From Bacteroidota bacterium (GTDB lineage: Bacteria > Bacteroidota > Bacteroidia > Bacteroidales > F082): 64,000 nucleotides of DNA. This document shows positions 29,314 through 38,452 of this stretch, piece after piece. The stretch spans positions 1 to 64,000 of the forward strand of contig JAHJTC010000009.1 in assembly GCA_018830105.1 (NCBI GenBank). Direction: 5' to 3'. The stretch's first letter is position 1. Every line of letters starts with the position of its first letter. Both the position numbers and the translations under genes were made by a program. The notes beneath the pieces were generated by a model. It saw only the letters and a list, made by a program, of their open reading frames with translations, had not been told where the DNA came from and ran no database searches.

Positions 29314-30837
29314 ATGAAGAAGACAACCCAAATACTGCTATTGCTAATTATTACATTGTTTTCTCAAAGTTGTGTGAAAGACCTGCCCGAACTCAATTCG
29401 GACCCGAACAACTCCACACAGGCCGATCCTGATTTGCTGTTTAAGTTTGCTGTAAAAAGAGGTATGGGAAGCTATCTAACGGCATCACATCTCGAATACA
29501 ACGGATTGCATCAGTGGATGATGTATTTTGCCAACAGGGGCGGTGTGGAACCCGGGAATGAATACCCTATTCCGACAGGCGGTGATGGCTTTTGGAATGA
29601 GACTTACATCGATGCAATGAACAACGCTGAAGTCATTATCCGCGAAGCTGATGCGCATCCTGAATGGGTAAATAAAAAAGCCGCAGCCACCATCTGGAAA
29701 ACTTTCATGATGCATCGCGTTACCGATCTTTGGGGTGCAGCCCCTTATTCTGAAGCATTTAAAGGTAATCCGGCGCTTGAGTTTACGCCTGCTTATGACA
29801 GTCAGGAAAAGATTTATCTGCAAATGCTCAACGATCTGGAACAGGCTGCAACCGCCTTCGATTGGGCAATGCCCTTTTATGATGCCTCATCCGACCTGAT
29901 ATTCGGTGGCGACATGGAAGCCTGGATTCGGTTTGCAAATTCACTGCGTTTTCGGCTTGCCATGCGCCTTGTGGAAGTGCAACCACAAACAACACAAACC
30001 GAACTGAATGCTTTGTCGCAAGCGCTGATGATTAGTGACGAATCGCAAACGGCAGCTTTCCAGTTTAACAGTGTATTCAACAAACCTGTGCTCGAAGCTG
30101 CTATGATTCGCTATCAGGAAGGCGAACAGTATATCAATCCAAGTAAGTTTCTTACTGATTTGTTGAAAACGACCAATGATCCACGTATTGGGTATTTCCT
30201 CAATAAAACAAGCCTTTCGGATGCTTTTCCCTTTATCGATGAGTACAGAGGCGTACCCAATTTAGTAGCTTACAACAGCGAAATCTGGCAAAACTATAAC
30301 CTCGATGCACAACTTGGAGATCCGCTTGGAAGTTGGGGCGATGTATCACGAATTGGCAATTGGTACCTCAACAACGATCGCCCCTTGCCCTTGATAAGCT
30401 TTTCGGAGATGTGCTTTTTAAAGGCTGAGGCAGCTTTAAAAGGAATGTGGCCGGGTGATCCGATGGATTATCTTAAGCAAGGAATCAACGCCCATATGAT
30501 CTATATGAACGCATACGCAACAGAACCCTTAATCAGCGAATCAGACATTCAAAACTACATCAACACTATCAATGAAGTTGATTTAAAGCAAATTATCACA
30601 CAGAAATACCTGCTGTTTGCCTATGAAAATGTATTTGAAAGTTTTGCGGAGTTTCGCAGAACAGGATATCCTGTGTTAAGTGATTACGAAGGCAACCCGA
30701 TCAACACACAAATCTTTCCGAAAAGATTGCGCTATCCTTATTCGGAATTTACCTATAACCGCAACAACTATCTCAATATCATTGAACAACAGGGTGCCGA
30801 CAGTCAATTGACACCCATATGGTGGGCCAAAGAATAA
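29314..30837 (+). CDS. SusD/RagB-type surface lipoprotein
   Basis: The 507-residue lipoprotein forms the lid over the SusC barrel and binds substrate at the cell surface. The signal sequence ends in a lipobox (LFSQSC, Cys20) followed by VKDLPELNSDPNNSTQADPDLL, typical of the SusD/RagB_2 subgroup. The helical TPR-like scaffold is visible (AEVIIREADAHPEW, AAATIWKTFMMHRVTDLWG, YLQMLNDLEQAATAFDW). The C-terminal part (RRTGYPVL, NPINTQIFPKRLRYP) is standard for the family. It is paired with the susC gene immediately upstream. Confidence 0.93.
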   Translation: MKKTTQILLLLIITLFSQSCVKDLPELNSDPNNSTQADPDLLFKFAVKRGMGSYLTASHLEYNGLHQWMMYFANRGGVEPGNEYPIPTGGDGFWNETYIDAMNNAEVIIREADAHPEWVNKKAAATIWKTFMMHRVTDLWGAAPYSEAFKGNPALEFTPAYDSQEKIYLQMLNDLEQAATAFDWAMPFYDASSDLIFGGDMEAWIRFANSLRFRLAMRLVEVQPQTTQTELNALSQALMISDESQTAAFQFNSVFNKPVLEAAMIRYQEGEQYINPSKFLTDLLKTTNDPRIGYFLNKTSLSDAFPFIDEYRGVPNLVAYNSEIWQNYNLDAQLGDPLGSWGDVSRIGNWYLNNDRPLPLISFSEMCFLKAEAALKGMWPGDPMDYLKQGINAHMIYMNAYATEPLISESDIQNYINTINEVDLKQIITQKYLLFAYENVFESFAEFRRTGYPVLSDYEGNPINTQIFPKRLRYPYSEFTYNRNNYLNIIEQQGADSQLTPIWWAKE

Positions 30838-30856
30838 ATCATTAAATAAGATAACT

Positions 30857-32362
30857 ATGAAAAAACTGCTACTCTTTCCAGCATTGCTCTTGCTTCCTTT
30901 CGCTGTATTACAAGCACAGTCGGAAGCCAATAAATGCTGGTCGATTGATTATGAAACCTGGAACACAACAGGGCAACCGAGCTTGTATATTGATTGCGGA
31001 AATGATGACCGATTCAATATGGGCAGCGAAATGAGCCTTGAAGTATGGGTAAGAGCCCACACTTTTGCCGAGAACCGTAAGATGATGGGCAAGATTGAAT
31101 ACCACGATCCTATTGACAATGGATATGTTTTTGGGTTCGAAAATCTGCATGTCTATGCCGAGTACTTTAATCCCACAAAACAGGAAGTCCCGCGGCCAGG
31201 CGATGGCCCCATGGAACCCGATTCTTCTTTTGTTCATCTGGTTACAACCTATTCTGTCAGCAGCGGTAAAATCCAAAGTTACGTGAATGGCGTTTTATCC
31301 GGCGAAACAAGCATGTTTCCCAACACAGCCATTGTGAGCAACGATCGCCCCTTTATCATCGGAAATGCACCCTGGGACTTGTTGTCGTTTCAGTTTTACG
31401 GGGATATGGATGAAGTTAGAATTTGGGACAAAGCCTTATCTCATGACGAAATAACGACCCGTATGCATGCAGAACTGAGCGGAGGGGAACAGGGCCTTAT
31501 CGCTTATTACAATTTTAATCAGGCAACCGGCAGTCTGATTCCCGATAATGGCACAAACAGCTTTGATGGCACACTCAGCAACGCTGATCACGAAAGCACC
31601 GCTTTTACCCTTTCGTCAGCACCTGTTGGAAACTTGACGATGGCCGGCATGTCAGACATAAAAGCGGCCTGGTATCGCAACAGCGAGAACTATCACCGCA
31701 TTAGCACCAATCATGGTTTGTTGATTATCAGTGATATACAGGAAAAAGAATTCAGAAAATATATTGTAGCCGGACAAAATGGGCTTACAGGCACCAGCAG
31801 CGAGCTCGCACCCGAAAACCCTCCAGCTGGATTTTTAAGAACCCAAAAAGAATGGTATATCAATTGTGCTGGTGGTGTTGGCGGCGGCCTGACTATCCTA
31901 CTCGAAGATGCCGCAGCAGCTGACATTCCGGCTAATGCCGACATCAACCAGTATGTTTTGCTATACCGCGCAAACCAATCAGACAACTTTACCGCAGTTG
32001 TGCGCCCCACAAAGCCTGCTGCCGGCGTGTTTCAATGCAATGACATCGTTTTTCGCGATGGCTTTTATGCGCTGGGCTATGCAACTGAGGAGTTCCCGGT
32101 GCAGGGTTGGACATCAGTTGCTGAATCTCCTTTTGCCAAGTTGCAATTAGGCCCGAATCCGGTTAGCAAGGAATTATCAATCAGTGGATTACCAAAAAAC
32201 ACTTCTATCAGTATCAGCACATTGACTGGGGAAGTACTTTACTTTGAGAAATATTTCGATCAACAACAAAGTATTGACTTGTCTGCATTAAATTCAGGAA
32301 TATATCTTGTTGTTTTTGAAACAGCTAAAGGGAAAATTGTAAAAAAAATAATTAAACACTAA
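30857..32362 (+). CDS. T9SS-exported LamG-domain protein
   Basis: The 501-residue secreted protein has a signal peptide (1-20, ending LQAQ) and one LamG/concanavalin A-like domain (about 35-230: MSLEVWVRAHTF, FVHLVTTYSVSSGKIQSYVNG, YGDMDEVRIWDKALSHDEI, LIAYYNFN). A beta-rich linker follows. A C-terminal T9SS type A sorting domain (about 425-501) begins LGPNPVSKELSISG and ends GIYLVVFETAKGKIVKKII. No catalytic residues are evident, so it is most likely a surface glycan- or glycoprotein-binding protein (SGBP-like). It lies 20 nt after susD and 13 nt before the PNGase F-like gene. The same LamG type occurs in that next protein. Confidence 0.87.
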   Translation: MKKLLLFPALLLLPFAVLQAQSEANKCWSIDYETWNTTGQPSLYIDCGNDDRFNMGSEMSLEVWVRAHTFAENRKMMGKIEYHDPIDNGYVFGFENLHVYAEYFNPTKQEVPRPGDGPMEPDSSFVHLVTTYSVSSGKIQSYVNGVLSGETSMFPNTAIVSNDRPFIIGNAPWDLLSFQFYGDMDEVRIWDKALSHDEITTRMHAELSGGEQGLIAYYNFNQATGSLIPDNGTNSFDGTLSNADHESTAFTLSSAPVGNLTMAGMSDIKAAWYRNSENYHRISTNHGLLIISDIQEKEFRKYIVAGQNGLTGTSSELAPENPPAGFLRTQKEWYINCAGGVGGGLTILLEDAAAADIPANADINQYVLLYRANQSDNFTAVVRPTKPAAGVFQCNDIVFRDGFYALGYATEEFPVQGWTSVAESPFAKLQLGPNPVSKELSISGLPKNTSISISTLTGEVLYFEKYFDQQQSIDLSALNSGIYLVVFETAKGKIVKKIIKH

Positions 32363-32374
32363 ACCATTACGATC

Positions 32375-34570
32375 ATGAAAAGAATCAGTAAATTATTTTT
32401 GGTTGTGCTGCTATCTGCGCTAGCAACAACAGTTTCAGCACAAAACTTTGCGCTAAAGTTTGACGGAACCGACGATAAAGTTGGTATTCTCGATAGTCCT
32501 GAACTCAATCCGACAAACGGCATGACCATTGAAGCCTGGATCAATGCATCAGAGTGGAACTCCAACATCTGGGGTGGAGTAATCGTAGGTAAACAAGGCA
32601 CTAATCCGGATAAGGGTTACTGCTTTACCGCGGGCGAAAACGGCCGCGTGGAGTTTACTGTATCAGTGAATGAAGGCTGGAAATCGGTTTCAACACCTGC
32701 TTTACTCGGAACCAATGCCTGGTACCACCTGGCAGGTGTATATACCGGAACACAAGTGATGCTCTACATCAACGGACAGCTTATCCAAACCGAAGATGCC
32801 ATTGGTGAGCTTACACACGGAACAGGTGTAGTAATGAATTTGGGCGATAACCCTACCTGGCCGGGAAGATTCTGGAATGGCAAGCTTGATGAAATCCGGA
32901 TATGGGAAGTAGCCCGATCGGAAGCCGAAATTCAGGCTAATATGAGTGTTGAGCTCACGGGAACTGAAACAAGTCTGGTAGCCTATTACCCAATGAACGA
33001 AGGTACGGGCATTGTTCTTGGCGATGCTTCGGGCAATGACAACGACGGGCAGTTGGTCAATATGGACGACACTTCCTGGGTCGAAGGTTTTCAGCCTGTT
33101 ACAGCTGATATGGGTGTTATAGGCATCGCTTCACCTTCTGTGATTGGAAGTGGTTTTGGAGCAGAAGAAAAAATCCGGCTCGAAGTAAAGAATTTTGCAA
33201 CCGAAGCCGTAACAGGTTTTGACCTGAGCTATCAAATCGATGAGGAACCGATAGTAACAGAAACTGTAAATGTAAGCATCCCCCCTTTCGAAACATATAT
33301 CCATACTTTCAATGATTTTGTTGACTTGTCAGGCATGACCGGGATAACAATTACCGGCACTGTAGCTCTTGAAGGCGATGACAATACAGAAAATAATATC
33401 CTGACCGAAACCATCGAACCTACGCTCAATTACATGATTTTTGATCAGGAGCGCCACAATTACGGAGGATATGGTCAGGCGCATACGCGAACCGTGTATA
33501 TGCCTGAAAATTTAGATGATTACAGTGAAATTTACGTGAATATTGATCTTGACTGTCCTACAGGCGGTTGCGATCCCTGGGATCAGCCGGCGAAACTGAT
33601 GATTAACAAAGACGGCGAAAATTACGAAATAGCACGTTACATCACGCCTTATGGTGTTGCTTGTGGAGGCTGGACCTGGGATCTTACTGATTTTCGTTCA
33701 TTACTGGTGAATGAAGTTGATTGGGTAAGCTATGTGCAGGTTTGGGGAGCCTCGGGCTGGTTGGTCTCCGTACAACTCGAACTGATTGAAGGAAGCCCCG
33801 CTTATCCTTATACAAAAGTTACAAAACTCTGGAATGAAGACAATTGGGTATATGGTGATCCGGATATTTCTTATGATTTTCCGGAAAAAGAAATACTCAT
33901 TCAACCAGAAACAGTTGCCGCAAAAATCAGGATGACAATGACCGGTCACGGACAGGGCAACACACTGAATGCTGCCGAATTCTCTGAATTCACGCACCAT
34001 ATCTGGGTCGATGGTGAAGAAACTTTTGCCCAGCATCTTTGGAAAGACGACTGTGATCAGAACAGCTGCAGTCCTCAAAACGGCACTTACCTCTATAGCC
34101 GGTCAGGCTGGTGTCCCGGACAGGATGTTCAGCCCTGGGAATGGGATATGAATGGTCATTTCGCGCCAGGCGAAACAGTAAGCCTCGATTATGTGCTCGC
34201 TGATTATACCAATTTGCTTAATACCGGTTACAATGGGAGCTCCCATACCGAGCCTCACTATCGTTGTCACACCTACCTGATAGAATATGCTGATGAAGAT
34301 TTTGTAAAAATTGATGAGCAAACAATTGTTTCCCGAAATTTTGAAGCCTATCCTAATCCTACTACCGGCGCCTTGCAGCTGAGTTCTTTGAACAATGAAA
34401 AGATGCAAAGAATAGACCTATACCAGCTAAACGGAAAGTTGGCTGCCACCTATCAACTGAATGGCGTAGCTGATTACAGGATCGATTTAAGTAATCAAAT
34501 GCCAGGCATTTATCTGATCCGAGTACAGACAACAAATACAACTGATGTTATTAAAATTGTAGTAAAATAA
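32375..34570 (+). CDS. T9SS-exported LamG + PNGase F-like amidase
   Basis: The 731-residue product has a signal peptide (ending TVSAQ) and a LamG domain (about 30-235). A CARDB-like linker follows (about 240-345), then a region resembling peptide-N-glycosidase F (about 350-650). A T9SS sorting domain (about 655-731, EAYPNPTTGALQLSSL ... GIYLIRVQT) closes the protein. PNGase F-like motifs include CPTGGCDPWDQPAKL, YEIARYITPYGV, LTDFRSLL and SRSGWCPGQD. PNGase F cleaves the bond between Asn and the first GlcNAc of N-glycans. By hand alignment to the Elizabethkingia enzyme from memory, Asp60 corresponds to Asp403 and Glu206 to Glu535. Glu118 corresponds to Gln455 (YVQVW instead of YTETW), which could lower or change activity. 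It is the last gene of the LacI-SusCD operon and is followed by a terminator. Confidence 0.82.
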   Translation: MKRISKLFLVVLLSALATTVSAQNFALKFDGTDDKVGILDSPELNPTNGMTIEAWINASEWNSNIWGGVIVGKQGTNPDKGYCFTAGENGRVEFTVSVNEGWKSVSTPALLGTNAWYHLAGVYTGTQVMLYINGQLIQTEDAIGELTHGTGVVMNLGDNPTWPGRFWNGKLDEIRIWEVARSEAEIQANMSVELTGTETSLVAYYPMNEGTGIVLGDASGNDNDGQLVNMDDTSWVEGFQPVTADMGVIGIASPSVIGSGFGAEEKIRLEVKNFATEAVTGFDLSYQIDEEPIVTETVNVSIPPFETYIHTFNDFVDLSGMTGITITGTVALEGDDNTENNILTETIEPTLNYMIFDQERHNYGGYGQAHTRTVYMPENLDDYSEIYVNIDLDCPTGGCDPWDQPAKLMINKDGENYEIARYITPYGVACGGWTWDLTDFRSLLVNEVDWVSYVQVWGASGWLVSVQLELIEGSPAYPYTKVTKLWNEDNWVYGDPDISYDFPEKEILIQPETVAAKIRMTMTGHGQGNTLNAAEFSEFTHHIWVDGEETFAQHLWKDDCDQNSCSPQNGTYLYSRSGWCPGQDVQPWEWDMNGHFAPGETVSLDYVLADYTNLLNTGYNGSSHTEPHYRCHTYLIEYADEDFVKIDEQTIVSRNFEAYPNPTTGALQLSSLNNEKMQRIDLYQLNGKLAATYQLNGVADYRIDLSNQMPGIYLIRVQTTNTTDVIKIVVK

Positions 34571-34644
34571 GAAGTAAAGGCTTTAAAAAAAACTTTACAA
34601 AGCAAGCTGACCGATAACCGCTGAAGCTTGTTCTATAACAAAGC

Positions 34645-34674
34645 AAAAACCCGATGCAAATTCGGGTTTTTTTT
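34645..34674 (+). terminator. Terminator of the LacI-SusCD-PNGase F-like operon
   Basis: AAAACCCGA and TTCGGGTTTT form the stem (loop TGCAAA), followed by eight T. It lies about 75 nt after the stop codon. Confidence 0.88.
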
Positions 34675-34782
34675 GTTTTTTGGATATTCTACTACAAGTA
34701 CGTTCAACTTATTGTTATCAAAAATATCTCATACAAAAGCCAGTTAAAAATTAGTAATGGCAGGAAAAACGCCAAAAAGCAA

Positions 34783-37700
34783 TTATTGTATCAGCAGCTT
34801 CTTTCTGAATGTTGCTTTGCCATCATTCATTTCGACAACATACATTCCCTTTTGCAGGAATCGAACATCCAGTACTTGGCTGCTGCGCCATTCTTGTTGT
34901 TTAAAAACCAATTTTCCGTCCAGCTGATACAGTTTTACATCCTGAAATACAATTGATTCAGAAGCATCGAACCAGAAAGTGCCATCTCCCGGATTTGGAT
35001 AAATCTGAAAATCGGAGTTTGTTGCACTAACAGTATTTACAGCCATGATTGTTGCAGTAGCCGGAAAAGTAATGTAATCTATCCAGGCACAATCGTTGCC
35101 ATTACTCACGCTTCCATCTTTGCTGTAAACCCATTTCAAAGTATGCTGCCCTTCAGGAATATCAAGCTCAACCAATTCCCAATCTATTTCACCTGACCAT
35201 TGTGCGACCTGCATTTCGTCCACGTAAAATTTGAGAAAATCATAACCCGATTCCGAACTCACCTTGCGGTAAAAACTGATCTCATCCTGTTGATAAACAA
35301 ACATATTAATCTTCAATTCTGATAGCTGGTCATCCGCGATTTGAGCTGATTTTGCAGCAAATGAACCCTCATACACCACATCTTCCACAATTTGCCAGTT
35401 ATTAGCCATTCCCATTATCCATTCATAAGCCGTAAAATCTCCGGTTTCAAAATCCTCAATCTGCAAACCGATTGGCATCAGCCATGAATGCGGATAATCA
35501 TAGTACCAGTCGTCAAGAGGACAATCCAAATAAAAATTCATTAATGCAATGGTCCCCTGTGGTGTGTATTCATCGACATGAACTGTAAAAACAACCTCAA
35601 ATGATTCGTCAGGCAGTAAGGTGCCAATCTCCTGATTGGGATTCTCAATTAGTATCCATTCATCAGCCGCGCTGCTAAAGCTGAGACTCACATCATCCAC
35701 ACTGCTGCCACCCCGGTTTTCACCGAAAATATGCAAGCTAACTGTTTCCCCGGGATCGAGCATATTGTTTTGATTACCACCTGCATCATCAATTAAAAAC
35801 CCTGATAAATACAAATTAGGAGCCTGTAAGATCAATTCAAAATTTGTTTCCCATTGCTGATCCCCGGAGACGATTATCATTTGAAATTCAACATCCTGCT
35901 GATCAGGGACTAACAAATCTATTTCAAGCAGAAAAACCGCTTCAAGCATCATCGTTTCGCCCGGTTCAATCACGCCATAGACTGCTGTCTCATATTCAAT
36001 TAGGTTAACATAATCATCTAAAGTACTAAGTATCACTTCAACACCCACAACAGCTTCAGAACCAATATTTTTCAACCCTACATTCAGTGCTATGGTTTCT
36101 CCATAATCGGCAAGGCCGTTTCCATCTTCGCCAACAACTTCAAGGACTTCCAAAATCACATAAGGGCCTTCATTTGGAATAACTGTTGTTGGCAAAATTT
36201 GAGTCAAAATATTCTGACCCACAATTACAAGCTCCGCTTCACCAGTTTGATTCAATGGTTCGTCAAAGATTATTAGCGCATTGCCATCTGCATCAGTCTC
36301 TGCAATTCCAAGTATTTCGCCATTATGTCGCAAATGACAGCGATATCCGGCAAGCGGCTCGCCATCTTTAGCTACTTCAACAACAGTTTCAGTTAAGCCA
36401 ATAATCAATTCGGAAGTATAATCCACTTCCGGCTCAAAAGGTTCTGACGTCCAAACACTTAAAAGCGGATCGCCCAAAATATTCAGATCGTAAAAATTCC
36501 AACGCAATGCGCCTTCTTCCCATTGTCCGGGAGCTGTTACCCAGGGAGCCGTTTCTATCTTTGACTCGCGCATAGCCATGCCCAGATAAGGAATCTTATC
36601 ATGGTAAAAAGCATCCGTCATTTCGCGATGCAGATGCGCTGCCGGTCCTTCGGTTTGTCCTTCGTTGAACCAGCCATAACGGGAATTCCCGATGACAGCG
36701 ACAGCAAAATTTTCGATCAATACCATCTTTTCCAGAATGCAATCATTGTAATCAAAAGCCCCGCAATCGCAGCCATGCGTGTGCAAAAGTGTGAAATTAT
36801 GATCCACCCCATTTGTAGCAGCAAAATTAGCATCTGTGATATCAGAATTGTACAAATGCGCTACATAAGTCTGGCTTGCATGCCCTACATGATGCACAAA
36901 TTGTTTGCCCTGGTTGATGCTGTTAATCAAGTCGTTGCCCGACCAGGAAGCATTGTATTCATATAGTTTTTCAATGTCATAACTCACTGGAATTCCATTA
37001 GTCGTATAACCATTTTCGTCAGTTTCACCTACCAGAAGTTCGAGATAATCCCGTCCCCAGGTATCGGGATTATTGTATAAGTTTTCGCCGGCGAACAGGG
37101 GTTTTTCGAGTTCACCCAAAACCGGTTGCTGCTGATACATCATGGTTTTGTTAAGCAGATTGTCGAGCTCAGCAGCATTTCCGAAAGGCAGGCGTGCAAT
37201 GGCAAGTTCAGGCAATAAATCATCTTCACCGGGCTCGCCCCAGCGATCATCGTTATCGTCGTTCCAGTTACCGTCAAGTGCGGCATAATACAAATCCGCC
37301 GGAATATTGCTGGATTCATAACCACCACCCGACTCCACATAACAATATAAACCACGACTGGGAATCAACTCCACGTCGCCTCCAAGCAACACATATTGGA
37401 TACCGTCAGTATTATAGGCTTCAATGATGTAGTTCCTGATTTTTTCCTGCAAATCAATGCCTTCCATTTGTGTTTGAATCATCTCTTTACTTGCAAGTTC
37501 GGCCTTAAACCCGCGTTGGTAAAGCATATCAACGAAAATATCAAATTGGTCAAAATAACTTTCCGGGCTGATGATAAGCATATCGTAATTGCCAATTTCG
37601 CGGCCGCGCTCAACATAAAAATCAACGGCTTCAGGGTTTTGAGCCAGAGCTGAAATGGTCTTTTTTGTCGATTGGTTCAACCAGACTGCCATTTCTGCTT

Positions 37701-38226
37701 TCTTTCTGGCTGGCTTGGTTTCAATGGATACCTTCACTTCTGTGGCATAATAGAGCTCGCCACTTTCGGGATAATAAGAAACCGGTGTAAAACTGGCAAA
37801 AGCAAATCCCATCCCATTGAGCCAGCTGGTAGTAAGTTTTCCGTTGCTTAGAACAGGATAGGCTTCATTGCTTTGGTAAATGGCCTGATTCTTCAAAAAA
37901 GCCGCCTGCTTTTCTTCCGACAAAGGCCTGGAAGGCTGATAAGGTAACAGCATGAGCTCTCGTTCCAATTTTTTTCGATTAAAAAAGCTGATTTCGATGG
38001 AAACGGCTTCTTCGCCCGGAGGCAACAGCAAACTTACCCTATGCCACGGCAGCGTAGGCTCACCGGCTAATCCCGACAGAAAACTTTGACCAAACTGCAC
38101 AAGCTGGCACTGTTTGGTTTCCAGTATTACAGGCTCATCAAAATAATAGGTTTTCTCAATAATTTCCGCATTCAGCAATGAAACCGAAAAAAGGAATACC
38201 ACTACAATCACAATTTTTTTTATCAT
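34783..38226 (-). CDS. Gingipain-like cysteine protease (family C25), T9SS-exported
   Basis: I start at the second Met (38226), which gives a clean signal peptide (MIKKIVIVVVFLFSVSLLNAE) and 1147 residues. An upstream Met would add 14 polar residues. A propeptide-like region (about 20-215) precedes the C25 catalytic domain (about 215-620). Its catalytic His449 lies in HHVGHA and Cys486 in HGCDCGAFD. The His-Cys spacing (37) is close to that of R-gingipain (33). Several Ig/CARDB-like modules follow, then a MAM/cleaved-adhesin-like module (about 930-1050) and a T9SS sorting domain (YPNPGDGTFWF ... GMYVVEMNDGKATFRKKLLI). It converges on the PNGase F-like operon. Protease and deglycosylase side by side suggest glycoprotein degradation. 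The specificity (Arg, Lys or other) cannot be read. Confidence 0.9.
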   Translation of the reverse strand: MIKKIVIVVVFLFSVSLLNAEIIEKTYYFDEPVILETKQCQLVQFGQSFLSGLAGEPTLPWHRVSLLLPPGEEAVSIEISFFNRKKLERELMLLPYQPSRPLSEEKQAAFLKNQAIYQSNEAYPVLSNGKLTTSWLNGMGFAFASFTPVSYYPESGELYYATEVKVSIETKPARKKAEMAVWLNQSTKKTISALAQNPEAVDFYVERGREIGNYDMLIISPESYFDQFDIFVDMLYQRGFKAELASKEMIQTQMEGIDLQEKIRNYIIEAYNTDGIQYVLLGGDVELIPSRGLYCYVESGGGYESSNIPADLYYAALDGNWNDDNDDRWGEPGEDDLLPELAIARLPFGNAAELDNLLNKTMMYQQQPVLGELEKPLFAGENLYNNPDTWGRDYLELLVGETDENGYTTNGIPVSYDIEKLYEYNASWSGNDLINSINQGKQFVHHVGHASQTYVAHLYNSDITDANFAATNGVDHNFTLLHTHGCDCGAFDYNDCILEKMVLIENFAVAVIGNSRYGWFNEGQTEGPAAHLHREMTDAFYHDKIPYLGMAMRESKIETAPWVTAPGQWEEGALRWNFYDLNILGDPLLSVWTSEPFEPEVDYTSELIIGLTETVVEVAKDGEPLAGYRCHLRHNGEILGIAETDADGNALIIFDEPLNQTGEAELVIVGQNILTQILPTTVIPNEGPYVILEVLEVVGEDGNGLADYGETIALNVGLKNIGSEAVVGVEVILSTLDDYVNLIEYETAVYGVIEPGETMMLEAVFLLEIDLLVPDQQDVEFQMIIVSGDQQWETNFELILQAPNLYLSGFLIDDAGGNQNNMLDPGETVSLHIFGENRGGSSVDDVSLSFSSAADEWILIENPNQEIGTLLPDESFEVVFTVHVDEYTPQGTIALMNFYLDCPLDDWYYDYPHSWLMPIGLQIEDFETGDFTAYEWIMGMANNWQIVEDVVYEGSFAAKSAQIADDQLSELKINMFVYQQDEISFYRKVSSESGYDFLKFYVDEMQVAQWSGEIDWELVELDIPEGQHTLKWVYSKDGSVSNGNDCAWIDYITFPATATIMAVNTVSATNSDFQIYPNPGDGTFWFDASESIVFQDVKLYQLDGKLVFKQQEWRSSQVLDVRFLQKGMYVVEMNDGKATFRKKLLIQ

Positions 38227-38452
38227 CTCAGTATAAATTTTGGAATAATGACTGTCTATAACGCTCATTTATAATTTACTACATTTTTACCAAAGCACTT
38301 CATAAAAACATCCCCTCAAAGGTAGTATTTCAATTATTCGACATGGCATTTCAGCGGTTTAGATTGATTCTAAATTAGAAAGTGTCAAAAAAAACACAAC
38401 ATGTTCAATTGAACCGAAAAGTCTAATTTTACTGTTTAAAATTGTTGAGACC

